A DNA stretch of 7,473 nt. It comes from Paracoccaceae bacterium (GTDB lineage Bacteria > Pseudomonadota > Alphaproteobacteria > Rhodobacterales > Rhodobacteraceae). The position numbers and the translations under genes were made by a program. The DNA lies in contig DQCI01000219.1 of the NCBI GenBank assembly GCA_003545125.1, forward strand, positions 1 through 7,473, given 5' to 3'. Below, one piece after another: positions 1 through 6,604 of the stretch. Each line of letters starts with the position of its first letter. Within the stretch, counting starts at the first letter, position 1. The notes under the pieces were generated by a model, which saw nothing but the letters and a program-made list of their open reading frames with translations, ran no database searches and was not told the DNA's origin.

Positions 1-899
1 GCCATGCCCTTGATGATGTAGCGCTCCAGCAGGATGCCGATCACGATCAACGGCAGGATCGCGGCAAACGACAGCGCGGCCATCGACCACCAGGAGATCC
101 CCTGGCTGCCGGTCTGGCTCGCCAGCATCACCGGAAGGGTTTTGGCGTTGGTCGAGGTGAGCAGCGCAGCGAAGAAATACTCGTTCCAGGTCAGAACCAG
201 CGACAGGATGAACGAGGCAACCATGCCCGGCAGCGCGATCGGCAGGATGATGGTGAAATACGCCCCCCAGATCGACAGCCCGTCGACGAAAGCGGCCTCT
301 TCGAGCTCGGTGGGGATCGATCCGAATTGGTCGCGCATGATCCAGATCACGATCGGCAGCGTGGTGAGCGCGTAGAGCAGGATCAGCCCGATCCGGGTGT
401 CCAGAAGGGCCAGCGATTTGTAGAGCACCAGGAAGGGCAGGGCGAGCACCACCGGCGGCAGGATCAGCTGGCTGAGGAAGAAGAACGAGATGTCGGAATT
501 CTTCATCGGCCCGAACCGATAGCTGAACCGCGACAGCCCGTAGGCGGCGGTGCTGCCGAGCATCACCGCGATTACCGAGGCGCCGACCGCGGTCACCGTC
601 GAGTTGGTGAGACGTTTCATGAATTCGTCGCGCACAGTGCTCTCGTTGAAAATCGTTTCCGGCGACAGGCCGAGCGAGCGCAGGCCCAGCCATTTCGGCG
701 TGAAATCGACCCAGGGGATCATATTGCCCTGCATCACGTCCGGCGCCGCCTTGAAGGTGGTGGTGATGGTCCAGTAGATCGGGAACAGGCAGATGATCGC
801 CCAGAGGATCAGGATGCCGTAGATCGCCACCCGGCTGGTGATCCAGCGTGCCTTGTGGCCGAAATCGGTCTCGTGGTCGTGGAAGATTTGTGCGCTCAT
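1..899 (-). CDS. Carbohydrate ABC transporter permease, MalG type (3' end outside window)
   Basis: Inner-membrane permease subunit of a CUT1-family sugar ABC importer; it would pair with the permease encoded just upstream to form the channel. The reverse strand is open from ATG at 899 to position 1, about 299 residues (MSAQIFHDHETDF...). It has a hydrophobic segment near residues 25-45 (IYGILILWAIICLFPIYW), further membrane segments, and the cytoplasmic EAA coupling loop starting at E201-A202-A203 and running FVDG, which docks on the ATPase. The readable end, LLERYIIKGMA, matches the end of MalG-like proteins, where about ten more residues are usual, so only the C-terminal tip is missing. The start lies 14 bases after the stop of the upstream permease, with GAGG overlapping that stop as a plausible ribosome site, so the two are translated from one transcript. 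The family is secure; the substrate is unknown. Confidence 0.93.
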   Translation of the reverse strand, partial: MSAQIFHDHETDFGHKARWITSRVAIYGILILWAIICLFPIYWTITTTFKAAPDVMQGNMIPWVDFTPKWLGLRSLGLSPETIFNESTVRDEFMKRLTNSTVTAVGASVIAVMLGSTAAYGLSRFSYRFGPMKNSDISFFFLSQLILPPVVLALPFLVLYKSLALLDTRIGLILLYALTTLPIVIWIMRDQFGSIPTELEEAAFVDGLSIWGAYFTIILPIALPGMVASFILSLVLTWNEYFFAALLTSTNAKTLPVMLASQTGSQGISWWSMAALSFAAILPLIVIGILLERYIIKGM

Positions 900-913
900 G
901 TCAGTTCACAACC

Positions 914-2020
914 TCAGTACCGGGGCCGCATCCAGCGGTCGGCCAGTTTCATCAGGATGGTCATCGCGATGACGATCAGGACCAGATAGAAAATCGCGAG
1001 CAGCGTACCGTAGCCGACGTTCGACCGGTCGCGGTATTCGCGGAAGATGAACGAGGTCACGCTGTCGGTGGCGCCGCCGGGACCGCCGGAGGTGACGTTG
1101 ATGATGATGTCGGCGAGCTTCAGCTTGAAGATGATGCGGATCAGCACCGCGGTGATCGAGACCGGCAACATCAGCGGGAAGGTGACCTCCCAGAAGGCGC
1201 GCCAGGGACCCGCCCCGTCGACCCGCGCGGCCTCGCGCAGCTCCGTCGGGATTGCCTGGAGGCCGGCAAGGATCATGATCATCATGAAGGGAATGAAGGT
1301 CCAGGCGTCCATCATCATGATCGAGGCCCGTGCAATCTCGGGCGAACCGAAAAACGAGGGGCTGTCCCAGCCCAGTTCGCGCGCGAGCCGCGCGATCGGC
1401 CCGAAGCGCACTTCCAGCATCGACTTTCCGATCATCCAGCTCACCGCCACCGGCGAGAGCATCAGAGGCAACAGAAACGAGACCCTGAAGAATTTGCGCG
1501 CCCGGATCTCTGCGTTGAGCAATACGGCGATGCCGAAGGCGATGATGTATTCAACAAAGATGGCCAGGGTGTACCAGACCATGTTTGTCAGCGAGTTCCA
1601 GTAGAACGGGTCGTTCCACATCTGGCGGACGTTATCGAACCCGTTGAATTGGCGCCCGTTCGGCGAAGAAAGGTTCCAGTCGGAAAAGGCGATGCCGAGC
1701 GCGAAGATCAGCGGAAATACCACCATTGCACCGACGAAAAGCGCGGCCGGCAGGATGAACAGCGTGCGTTTGCCCTGTTCGCCGCGCACGATGACCTGGC
1801 CGGCAGAGAGGCAGACCATCCAGACCAGTGCGGCATAGAGGGTCGGGCGCCATGTGACGAAGCCGATGTCCAGTATGTTGTTGGAATCGAGGCTCTGAAG
1901 GCCGGCGACAAGAAACATGATCGCGGCCGAACCGTAGACCAGGATGTTTCCGAAGTTGCGCCGCGCGTCGGAGATGTTCTCGGTGGTTACGACGTGTAAC
2001 CGGTCGCCTTCTGGCTCCAT
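914..2020 (-). CDS. Carbohydrate ABC transporter permease, MalF type, with N-terminal extension
   Basis: Second membrane subunit of the sugar ABC importer, 368 residues from the chosen ATG (MEPEGDRL). The core has the usual six membrane segments, beginning near LFILPAALFVGAMVVFPLIF, and the EAA loop at E263-A264-A265 (REAARVDGAGPWRAFW) that contacts the ATPase. Before the core, two more hydrophobic stretches lie near residues 28-42 and 60-78 (LYAALVWMVCLSAGQVIV), making it longer than the roughly 300 residues common in this family and closer in plan to eight-segment MalF-like proteins. A GTG further upstream at 2062 stays in frame, but it falls in the loop of the terminator-like hairpin and has no ribosome site, so the ATG at 2020 is preferred; its own ribosome site (AGGGACGG, directly upstream) is only moderate. 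It sits between the binding protein gene and the second permease gene. Confidence 0.93.
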   Translation of the reverse strand: MEPEGDRLHVVTTENISDARRNFGNILVYGSAAIMFLVAGLQSLDSNNILDIGFVTWRPTLYAALVWMVCLSAGQVIVRGEQGKRTLFILPAALFVGAMVVFPLIFALGIAFSDWNLSSPNGRQFNGFDNVRQMWNDPFYWNSLTNMVWYTLAIFVEYIIAFGIAVLLNAEIRARKFFRVSFLLPLMLSPVAVSWMIGKSMLEVRFGPIARLARELGWDSPSFFGSPEIARASIMMMDAWTFIPFMMIMILAGLQAIPTELREAARVDGAGPWRAFWEVTFPLMLPVSITAVLIRIIFKLKLADIIINVTSGGPGGATDSVTSFIFREYRDRSNVGYGTLLAIFYLVLIVIAMTILMKLADRWMRPRY

Positions 2021-2040
2021 CCGTCCCTGTCCCGTCTTGC

Positions 2041-2075
2041 AAAAGCCGGCCCGCCCCTGCACGGGGCGGGCCGGC
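2041..2075 (-). terminator. Terminator-like hairpin between binding protein and permease genes
   Basis: A perfect 13-bp inverted repeat (arms 2045-2057 and 2063-2075, all G/C) encloses a 5-base loop. Read on the minus strand the stem is followed at once by TTTT (2044-2041) and then GC. It lies 13 bases after the TAA of the binding protein gene and 20 bases before the permease start. This is the form of an intrinsic terminator with a short U-tract. In sugar ABC operons such a stem often gives partial termination or protects the 3' end of the binding protein mRNA, so that this protein is made in excess. That role is inferred here. Confidence 0.75.
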
Positions 2076-2088
2076 GGAGTTCAGAGGG

Positions 2089-3729
2089 TTACATCCCCAA
2101 CGAGGCCTTGTAGAGCGCGATCTGGCTGTCGCGTCCGATCTGGTCGGTGATCTTCTCCCAGGCCGCCGCAATGGCGTCCGCGGTCTCTTGTGCCGAGCCG
2201 TATTGTCCGGCATAGCCCTTCGCCAGCTCGTCTTCCGCCACCGAGTAGTATTGGAAGATCCCCGGGATGCGCGGTTCGATCGCCGCGTTCGGGTGGTTGT
2301 AGCTGTCGATGTTGGAGCCGAGGTAGTCCTCGATGAAGGCCCGGTCGTAGCCCGCCTGTTCCCACTCGTCGTACTGGAACTGCGAGTTGCGGTAGGGCTG
2401 GAAGCCCGACGGATAGGCCGACATCCAGAGCGCGATGTCGCGGCCGCCGAGATGCGCCGCCGCGGACCAGGCCGCCTTGTGCTTCTTCTCGTCGCCGTCG
2501 ACCCGCGCCATGACGTAGACGCCCCAGCCGATATAGGCCATCTGCGGCGCTTCGTTGACACCGTCGACCCAGGCGCCGGACGCCAGATCATAGCGCTTGT
2601 CGGACGCCGGGTTAATGGAGAAGCCAGTCACATCGCCCACCACCGAAGTGTCGGAGGTCCGTGCCGAGGCGCCAACGTCGCCCCACCACATCAGCATCGA
2701 GCCGGTGCCGGCGAGGAACTGCTGGAAGGCGGTGGTACCCGGGTCGGCGTTGATCTGGTCGGCCGGATAGGCATTGGCCTCGATCAGATCGAACACATCC
2801 TGGAACGCCTGCACCCAGCCAGGGGTGTTGACCAGCGGCGTCATGGTCTCGGGATCGAACAGCCAGACCGGGTCGCCTTCCACCTTGACATAAGGTGCGG
2901 CACGGTTGGCGACGAAGTAGAAGCCAAAGCCGCCCCAGCCTTTGAGCGGGTCGAGATAGCCATGCGCGTCGAGCCCGGTGAGCGGGTCTTTCTGGCCGAT
3001 GAGCTCCTTGGTGACGGCATCGACTTCCTGCCAGGTGGCCGGCACGTCTTTTCCGGTCAGTGAGCCTTCGCCGAAATAGTCGGTCCGGTAAGCGAAGGAG
3101 TGGCAGTCGCCGTCGATCGAGACGCGGTAGGTCTTGCCGTCCCAGGTGCCGACGGGCGCCTGCAGATAGCCGACATAGTCGTCCATGTCGATCAGGTCCT
3201 TGACCCAGTCGGGCATTTCCGACGCGAGCCCCTTGCCGAGCACGTCGCCTTCGAAGGGCGCGCCCATTTCGATGATGTCGAAATCGACCGTGCCGGTGGC
3301 GATGGATTGCTGCAGCCGGGCGTTGTAGTCGGCCTGGGCGAGGTCGATCCAGTTGATCTTGGCGCCGGTGTATTTTTCCCAGGGCTTCAGGAAGCCGCGG
3401 AACAGGAAGTTGTGCACGTTCTGGTTGTTGAGCCCCATGAAGGTCAGCTCGACACCCTCAAACTCGCCCTCGGCGACCGTTTCCTTTGTCGGCCCGAGGC
3501 AAAGGTCGCCGACCTTCTGCCAGTCGGCGTCGGTGGGGGAGCCCATGCCAACACCGGGGATCTTGAGGATCTCTGCCCTGAGCGCGGAATCCTGCGCCAT
3601 CGCCGGCCGCGCCGTGAGCCCCGCGCCGAGCCCGCCGAGAGCGGTGACCGCGCCGACGCTGGCTGCGCCCTTGAGCATACCGCGCCGGGACATCCGGCTG
3701 CGCATGATTTCGTAGTGCTCAATTCTCAT
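2089..3729 (-). CDS. Extracellular solute-binding protein, family 1, Tat-exported
   Basis: Periplasmic substrate-binding component of the sugar ABC importer, 546 residues. The N-terminus has a twin-arginine signal: S14-R15-R16-G-M-L-K, a hydrophobic Ala/Gly-rich stretch, and a likely cleavage after A45 (RPAMA|QDS). The mature part shows the pattern of family 1 sugar-binding proteins: a beta strand (VELTFMGL), [10 protein letters not shown], then [12 protein letters not shown] and DFDIIEM, and a hinge-region G-T-W-D-G-K-T-Y. About 500 mature residues is longer than the usual 400 or so. ATG at 3729 has a strong ribosome site (GGGAGG, 7 bases away). An in-frame GTG at 3756 lies upstream of that site and was not used; internal ATGs at residues 9 and 13 would still keep the Tat motif. 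First gene of the minus-strand operon. The sugar bound cannot be named. Confidence 0.93.
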   Translation of the reverse strand: MRIEHYEIMRSRMSRRGMLKGAASVGAVTALGGLGAGLTARPAMAQDSALRAEILKIPGVGMGSPTDADWQKVGDLCLGPTKETVAEGEFEGVELTFMGLNNQNVHNFLFRGFLKPWEKYTGAKINWIDLAQADYNARLQQSIATGTVDFDIIEMGAPFEGDVLGKGLASEMPDWVKDLIDMDDYVGYLQAPVGTWDGKTYRVSIDGDCHSFAYRTDYFGEGSLTGKDVPATWQEVDAVTKELIGQKDPLTGLDAHGYLDPLKGWGGFGFYFVANRAAPYVKVEGDPVWLFDPETMTPLVNTPGWVQAFQDVFDLIEANAYPADQINADPGTTAFQQFLAGTGSMLMWWGDVGASARTSDTSVVGDVTGFSINPASDKRYDLASGAWVDGVNEAPQMAYIGWGVYVMARVDGDEKKHKAAWSAAAHLGGRDIALWMSAYPSGFQPYRNSQFQYDEWEQAGYDRAFIEDYLGSNIDSYNHPNAAIEPRIPGIFQYYSVAEDELAKGYAGQYGSAQETADAIAAAWEKITDQIGRDSQIALYKASLGM

Positions 3730-3736
3730 GAGTATT

Positions 3737-3742
3737 CCTCCC
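3737..3742 (-). promoter_or_regulatory. Strong ribosome binding site of the solute-binding protein gene
   Basis: GGGAGG on the minus strand, 7 bases before the ATG at 3729. It fixes this start against the in-frame GTG at 3756, and its strength fits a protein needed in large amounts. Confidence 0.8.
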
Positions 3743-3755
3743 AAAAATGGTGTCA

Positions 3756-3774
3756 CGCGCGAGTGTTTCGCGCG
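3756..3774 (-). promoter_or_regulatory. Inverted repeat in the leader of the binding protein gene
   Basis: Perfect 7-bp arms CGCGCGA and TCGCGCG around a 5-base loop (GTGTT on the plus strand). It ends 27 bases before the binding protein ATG and 14 bases before its ribosome site. In RNA it would form a GC hairpin in the 5' leader; as DNA it could be an operator. There is no T-run, so it is not a terminator for either strand. Function is inferred only from its position. Confidence 0.4.
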
Positions 3775-3844
3775 GCTCTTGTGCTGCTCTGTGGTGCCCC
3801 TCCCTTGTGCCGTCTCGGCGGCAGGAATTCCCCCTGTCGCCGGG

Positions 3845-3868
3845 AAAGTCAGCGGACAGTCGGACTTT
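3845..3868. promoter_or_regulatory. Possible operator: inverted repeat AAAGTC-N12-GACTTT
   Basis: Six-base perfect arms (3845-3850 and 3863-3868) with 12 bases between them, so the half-site centres are 18 bp apart. The right arm overlaps the proposed -10 element of the minus-strand promoter, a common place for a repressor site. The arms are short enough to arise by chance and no regulator gene is in the window, so this is a candidate only. Confidence 0.25.
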
Positions 3869-3892
3869 TTCAGTCACCATGCAACCTGTCAA
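3864..3892 (-). promoter_or_regulatory. Candidate sigma-70 type promoter for the minus-strand transporter operon
   Basis: On the minus strand a perfect -35 consensus TTGACA (3892-3887) is followed after 17 bases by AAAAGT (3869-3864), a weak -10 with 3 of 6 matches to TATAAT. The element points toward the binding protein gene and would leave a leader of about 130 bases containing the 3756-3774 hairpin. The -35 match and the spacing are seen; promoter activity is inferred. No equally good promoter was found for the plus-strand genes; GATAAA at 3903-3908 is a possible -10 without a convincing -35. Confidence 0.4.
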
Positions 3893-3975
3893 GATTCTTC
3901 ACGATAAATCGGTTCACCATGGACAGCGGCCGGGCTCTCGCCTACAAATTTCCGTGGGAACTGAGGGAACGGCAT

Positions 3976-5043
3976 ATGGCTGAAGTCGAGGTTAGAAGTC
4001 TGCGCAAATCCTACGGTGCGCTGGAGGTTCTGCACGGTGTCGACCTGGACATTGGCGATGGCGAATTCGTCGTGTTGGTCGGCCCGTCGGGTTGCGGAAA
4101 ATCCACGCTCCTGCGGATGATCGCAGGGCTTGAGAGCATCACCGACGGCACCGTGCATATCGGCGAGCGGGTGGTGAACAGCCTGCCGCCGTCGGAGCGC
4201 GACATCGCGATGGTGTTCCAGAACTATGCGCTCTATCCGCACAAGACGGTCCGGGCCAACCTGGCCTTCTCGCTGCGCATGCAGAAGATGCGCAAGGCCG
4301 AGATCAAGGAGCGGGTCGACCGGGCCGCCGAAGTGCTCGGTCTCACCCCCTATCTCGACCGGCACCCGCGCGCGCTATCGGGCGGCCAGCGCCAGCGCGT
4401 CGCCATGGGCCGTGCGATCGTGCGCAACCCGCAGGTTTTCCTGTTCGATGAGCCGCTCTCGAACCTCGACGCCAAGCTGCGGGTGCAGATGCGCTCGGAA
4501 ATCCGCGAGTTGCACCAGCGGCTCAAGACGACGACGATCTACGTCACCCACGACCAGATCGAGGCGATGACCATGGCCGACACCATTGTCGTCATGCAAA
4601 GCGGCTATATCGAACAGATCGGCTCGCCGCTTGCGGTCTATGACCGGCCGGCCAACACCTTCGTTGCCGGTTTCATCGGCTCGCCGTCGATGAACATGAT
4701 CGAGGGCACCGCCCATCAGGGCGCGGGCGGCTGGGAGGTCGTGGTTGGCGAGACCCGGCTGGCGGTAGCGGTATCCGAGGGGCTGAGCGAGGGCCAGGCG
4801 GTGCTCCTTGGCGTCCGTCCCGAGCACCTGGCCCTGACCGAGACCGGCGGGCTGCGCACCCAGGTCAACGCGATCGAGCCGACCGGGTCCGAGATGCATG
4901 TGCTGATGCGCACCAACGGGACCGATATCGTGTCGGTCTCGCACGAAAGGCTGCAGCTGGCCTCCGGCCAGGAGATCTTCCTGACGGTCGCACCGGAACA
5001 CGCGCATCTGTTCGATCGCGAGACCGGCCAACGGCTCGGCTGA
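3976..5043 (+). CDS. Sugar ABC transporter ATP-binding protein, MalK/UgpC type
   Basis: Cytoplasmic ATPase that powers the importer, 355 residues. All nucleotide-binding motifs are intact: Walker [10 protein letters not shown] (36-44), Q-loop Q82 in [10 protein letters not shown], signature LSGGQ (134-138), Walker B LFDEP with D158 and E159, D-loop SNLD (162-165) and switch H192 (VTHDQ). After about residue 240 comes a C-terminal MalK-like regulatory (TOBE) part, with GVRPEHL typical of this family. ATG at 3976 has GAGGGAA eight bases or so upstream, and [14 protein letters not shown] aligns with the family N-terminus. The frame stays open far upstream, and an ATG at 3919 would add 19 residues, but nothing supports it. 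It is transcribed divergently from the binding protein and permease genes and leads the mutarotase and kinase genes. ATPases of this type sometimes serve several transporters, but linkage points to the permeases here. Confidence 0.96.
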   Translation: MAEVEVRSLRKSYGALEVLHGVDLDIGDGEFVVLVGPSGCGKSTLLRMIAGLESITDGTVHIGERVVNSLPPSERDIAMVFQNYALYPHKTVRANLAFSLRMQKMRKAEIKERVDRAAEVLGLTPYLDRHPRALSGGQRQRVAMGRAIVRNPQVFLFDEPLSNLDAKLRVQMRSEIRELHQRLKTTTIYVTHDQIEAMTMADTIVVMQSGYIEQIGSPLAVYDRPANTFVAGFIGSPSMNMIEGTAHQGAGGWEVVVGETRLAVAVSEGLSEGQAVLLGVRPEHLALTETGGLRTQVNAIEPTGSEMHVLMRTNGTDIVSVSHERLQLASGQEIFLTVAPEHAHLFDRETGQRLG

Positions 5044-5046
5044 CAA

Positions 5047-5101
5047 CCCGACGCCGTCGGGCACAGTTTCCGCCAGGCCCGGACGGCCCGGGATCCTGGC
5101 G
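5047..5101 (+). other. Two tandem hairpins between ATPase and mutarotase genes
   Basis: The 78-base gap after the ATPase stop is almost filled by two inverted repeats. The first is CCCGAC/GTCGGG (5047-5052 and 5056-5061, loop of 3). The second is CGCCAGG/CCTGGCG (5071-5077 and 5095-5101) with an inner CCCGG/CCGGG (5078-5082 and 5088-5092) and a 2-base bulge (AT). The second ends only 7 bases before the GGAGG of the next gene. Neither has a proper T-run, so these look more like mRNA stability, processing or translation-control elements than terminators. This is inference from pairing only. Confidence 0.5.
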
Positions 5102-5108
5102 CCAGAGT

Positions 5109-5113
5109 GGAGG
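5109..5113 (+). promoter_or_regulatory. Ribosome binding site of the mutarotase gene
   Basis: GGAGG, 8 bases before the ATG at 5122. It decides the start: an in-frame GTG at 5107 overlaps this site and so cannot be its start codon. It lies directly after a hairpin that could affect access by the ribosome. Confidence 0.75.
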
Positions 5114-5121
5114 AAAAGACG

Positions 5122-5574
5122 ATGCTCAAAGGATTGGATCCGAGGCTGAACGCCGAGGTGCTCTATGTGCTGCGGGCCATGGGGCATGGCGACGTGCTGG
5201 TGGTCGCCGACACGAATTTCCCGTCCGACTCGGTGGCCCGGCACACTGTTTACGGTGAACTCCTCAGGATGGACAACCTCACCGGGGGCGAGGCGATGGA
5301 GGCGATCCTCTCGGTGCTGCCGCTTGACACCTTCGTCGATGATTTCGCGGCCCGTATGGAGATTGTCGATGCGCCCGACGAGGTGCCGCCGGTGCAGGCG
5401 GAGGTGCAAGCGGTGATCGACATGGCCGAGGGCGCGCCGCGACCGATGGTGACCGTCGAGCGGTTCGACTTCTACGACAAGGCCCGTGAGGCCTACGCCG
5501 TGGTGCAGACCGGCGAGCGCCGGTTCTACGGCTGCTTCCTGCTGCGCAAGGGCGTGATCGCGCCGGACGCGTGA
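5122..5574 (+). CDS. RbsD/FucU family sugar mutarotase, closer to FucU
   Basis: Cytoplasmic mutarotase expected to interconvert the alpha and beta anomers of a sugar (L-fucose in E. coli FucU, ribose in RbsD), supplying the form used by the next enzyme; 150 residues, normal for the family. It aligns without gaps to the FucU N-terminus: MLK at 1-3, MGHGD at 20-24 with catalytic-site His H22, and D30-T-N-F-P. The C-terminal half has ERFDFYDKA (113-121, Y118), the TGER box (130-133) and YG at 136-137, followed by LLRKGV, as in FucU. Differences recalled against E. coli FucU are T31-N32 for A-H in the D-A-H-F-P strip, D36 for H36, and YGC in place of YGN, suggesting a different sugar. It lies 78 bases after the ATPase gene and 12 bases before the first kinase, so it very likely shares a transcript with that kinase. 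Family sure, substrate unknown. Confidence 0.92.
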   Translation: MLKGLDPRLNAEVLYVLRAMGHGDVLVVADTNFPSDSVARHTVYGELLRMDNLTGGEAMEAILSVLPLDTFVDDFAARMEIVDAPDEVPPVQAEVQAVIDMAEGAPRPMVTVERFDFYDKAREAYAVVQTGERRFYGCFLLRKGVIAPDA

Positions 5575-5586
5575 GGAGAGAGCGAC

Positions 5587-6510
5587 ATGAGCGGAAAAAT
5601 CGTCATCCTCGGCGTCTTCGTCGCCGATACCGCCTACCGGGCCGACCGGGCGCCGCGCATGGGCGAAACCATCATGGGCAACAGCTTCCGTCTGGGACCG
5701 GGCGGCAAGGGGTCGAACCAGTCGGTCGCCGCGGCGCGGGCCGGGGGAGATGTGCATATCATCACCCGGCTCGGCGTCGACGATTTCGCCGATATGGCGC
5801 TGAAGACCTGGGCCGAGGCAGGTGTCACGCCGGAAGTGACACGAGACGCCGAAAGCTACACGGGTGCTGCCTACATCTTCATCGAGGAGGCCACCGGCAA
5901 CAACGCGATCATCGTCGCGCCCGGCGCGGCGCTCGGTATTTCGGTGGCCGATATCGAGGCACATGAGGCGTTGGTCGGCGGCGCCGCGGTCTTCGTGACC
6001 CAGCTCGAACAGCCGATGGACGCCGCGATGCGCGCGCTCGAGATCGCGCGCGCGGGCGGCGCGCGCACGATCCTGAACCCGGCCCCGGCGGCGAAATTGC
6101 CCGAAGGGATGCTGGCTCTGTGCGATTTCGTCACGCCCAACGAAAGCGAAGCAGAAGCGCTCTGCGGCGTGCCGGTTGTCACCCCGGACGATGCCGCCAA
6201 GGCCGCCGAGGCGCTGCTGGCGCAGGGCGTGGGCGCGGCGGTGATCACGCTTGGCGGCAACGGCGCCTTCTACCACGACGGTACCACCTCGGTGCACGTG
6301 CCGATCTTCGACGCCGGGCCGGTGGTCGAGACCACAGGCGCGGGTGATGCCTTCAACGGCGCCTTCGCCACCGCGCTTGCCGAGGGGATGAACCCGGTCG
6401 ACGCGGTGCGTTTCGGCTCGGCCGCCGCCGGCATCTCGGTCACCCGCCCAGGCACGGCGCCGTCAATGGCGTCGCGTGCCGAGATCGAGGCGCTGCTGGC
6501 CAGGGGCTGA
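5587..6510 (+). CDS. PfkB/ribokinase family carbohydrate kinase (kinase 1)
   Basis: ATP-dependent sugar kinase of the cytoplasm, 307 residues, the normal length for ribokinase. Motifs in order: G9-V-F-V-A-D14 (sugar contact), the PfkB box GGKGSNQ (39-45), NPAPA in the central sheet, the NxxE metal motif N185-E-S-E188, and the anion-hole and catalytic box TTGAGDAF with base D254. The loop S-V-T286-R-P-G-T-A-P-S of ribokinases, which helps bind the monovalent cation, is present. In E. coli ribokinase the first motif is G-S-I-N-A-D; here Val12 replaces that Asn, so plain ribose is doubtful. AGGAG overlapping the stop of the mutarotase gene lies 8 bases before the ATG, which indicates tightly coupled expression. 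It probably phosphorylates the sugar that the mutarotase handles, but acceptor and position cannot be read from sequence. Confidence 0.93.
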   Translation: MSGKIVILGVFVADTAYRADRAPRMGETIMGNSFRLGPGGKGSNQSVAAARAGGDVHIITRLGVDDFADMALKTWAEAGVTPEVTRDAESYTGAAYIFIEEATGNNAIIVAPGAALGISVADIEAHEALVGGAAVFVTQLEQPMDAAMRALEIARAGGARTILNPAPAAKLPEGMLALCDFVTPNESEAEALCGVPVVTPDDAAKAAEALLAQGVGAAVITLGGNGAFYHDGTTSVHVPIFDAGPVVETTGAGDAFNGAFATALAEGMNPVDAVRFGSAAAGISVTRPGTAPSMASRAEIEALLARG

Positions 6511-6523
6511 TCCGCGCCGCAGA

Positions 6524-6551
6524 GGCCAGCCCGGCGCGGCCAGCCCGGCGT
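6524..6551 (+). repeat. Tandem 14-bp repeat between the two kinase genes
   Basis: Two direct copies of GGCCAGCCCGGCG plus one base (C at 6537, T at 6551) lie head to tail, identical at 13 of 14 positions. A degenerate third start (GGCC) follows. After this, CGGGG/CCCCG (6564-6568 and 6572-6576, loop of 3) forms a short GC stem with no T-run. The repeat sits in the 94-base gap between the kinases. It is most simply a replication-slippage duplication; a role in mRNA structure is possible. Confidence 0.7.
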
Positions 6552-6587
6552 GGCCGGTCCGCGCGGGGCCGCCCCGTCCCACAAGTT

Positions 6588-6593
6588 GAGAGG
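6588..6593 (+). promoter_or_regulatory. Ribosome binding site for the TTG-started kinase 2
   Basis: GAGAGG lies 11 bases before TTG 6605, a slightly long spacing. The ATG touching this site (6594) is in another frame and gives only a 78-codon shadow. The kinase frame has a TGA at 6587-6589, so its start must lie after that, and TTG 6605 is the only start that preserves the family N-terminus. Confidence 0.5.
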
Positions 6594-6604
6594 ATGCAAC
6601 CGCC

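Noticed and set aside
327..989. A 220-codon plus-strand open frame opposite the MalG-type permease
   Set aside because: Composition is dominated by Arg, Glu, Gln and His, and the opposite strand encodes a clear permease.
848..1999. A 383-codon plus-strand open frame opposite the MalF-type permease
   Set aside because: Low-complexity, charged composition with no motif, opposite a gene with clear membrane segments and an EAA loop.
2021..2062. GTG start at 2062 for the MalF-type permease
   Set aside because: It lies in the loop of the terminator-like hairpin and has no ribosome site; the ATG at 2020 is a better start.
2188..3063. A 291-codon plus-strand open frame opposite the solute-binding protein
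   Set aside because: Val/Arg/Asp-rich shadow without a domain; the minus strand carries a Tat signal and the family pattern.
3824..3831. GGAATTCC palindrome in the divergent region as an operator
   Set aside because: Eight bases with an EcoRI core are expected by chance often enough, and nothing around them extends the symmetry.
3100..3975. Upstream extension of the ATPase frame through the divergent region
   Set aside because: The frame is open by chance. The ribosome site, the family alignment and the divergent promoter region support the ATG at 3976; the ATG at 3919 has no support.
5047..5101. Intrinsic terminator after the ATPase gene
   Set aside because: The stems are good but no T-run follows either, so a structural element is the safer reading.
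4375..6297. A 640-codon open frame on the minus strand, antisense to the ATPase, mutarotase and kinase 1 genes
   Set aside because: It is rich in Arg, His, Gly and Asp with no recognisable domain, and runs across three well-supported genes. This is typical of a shadow frame in high-GC DNA.
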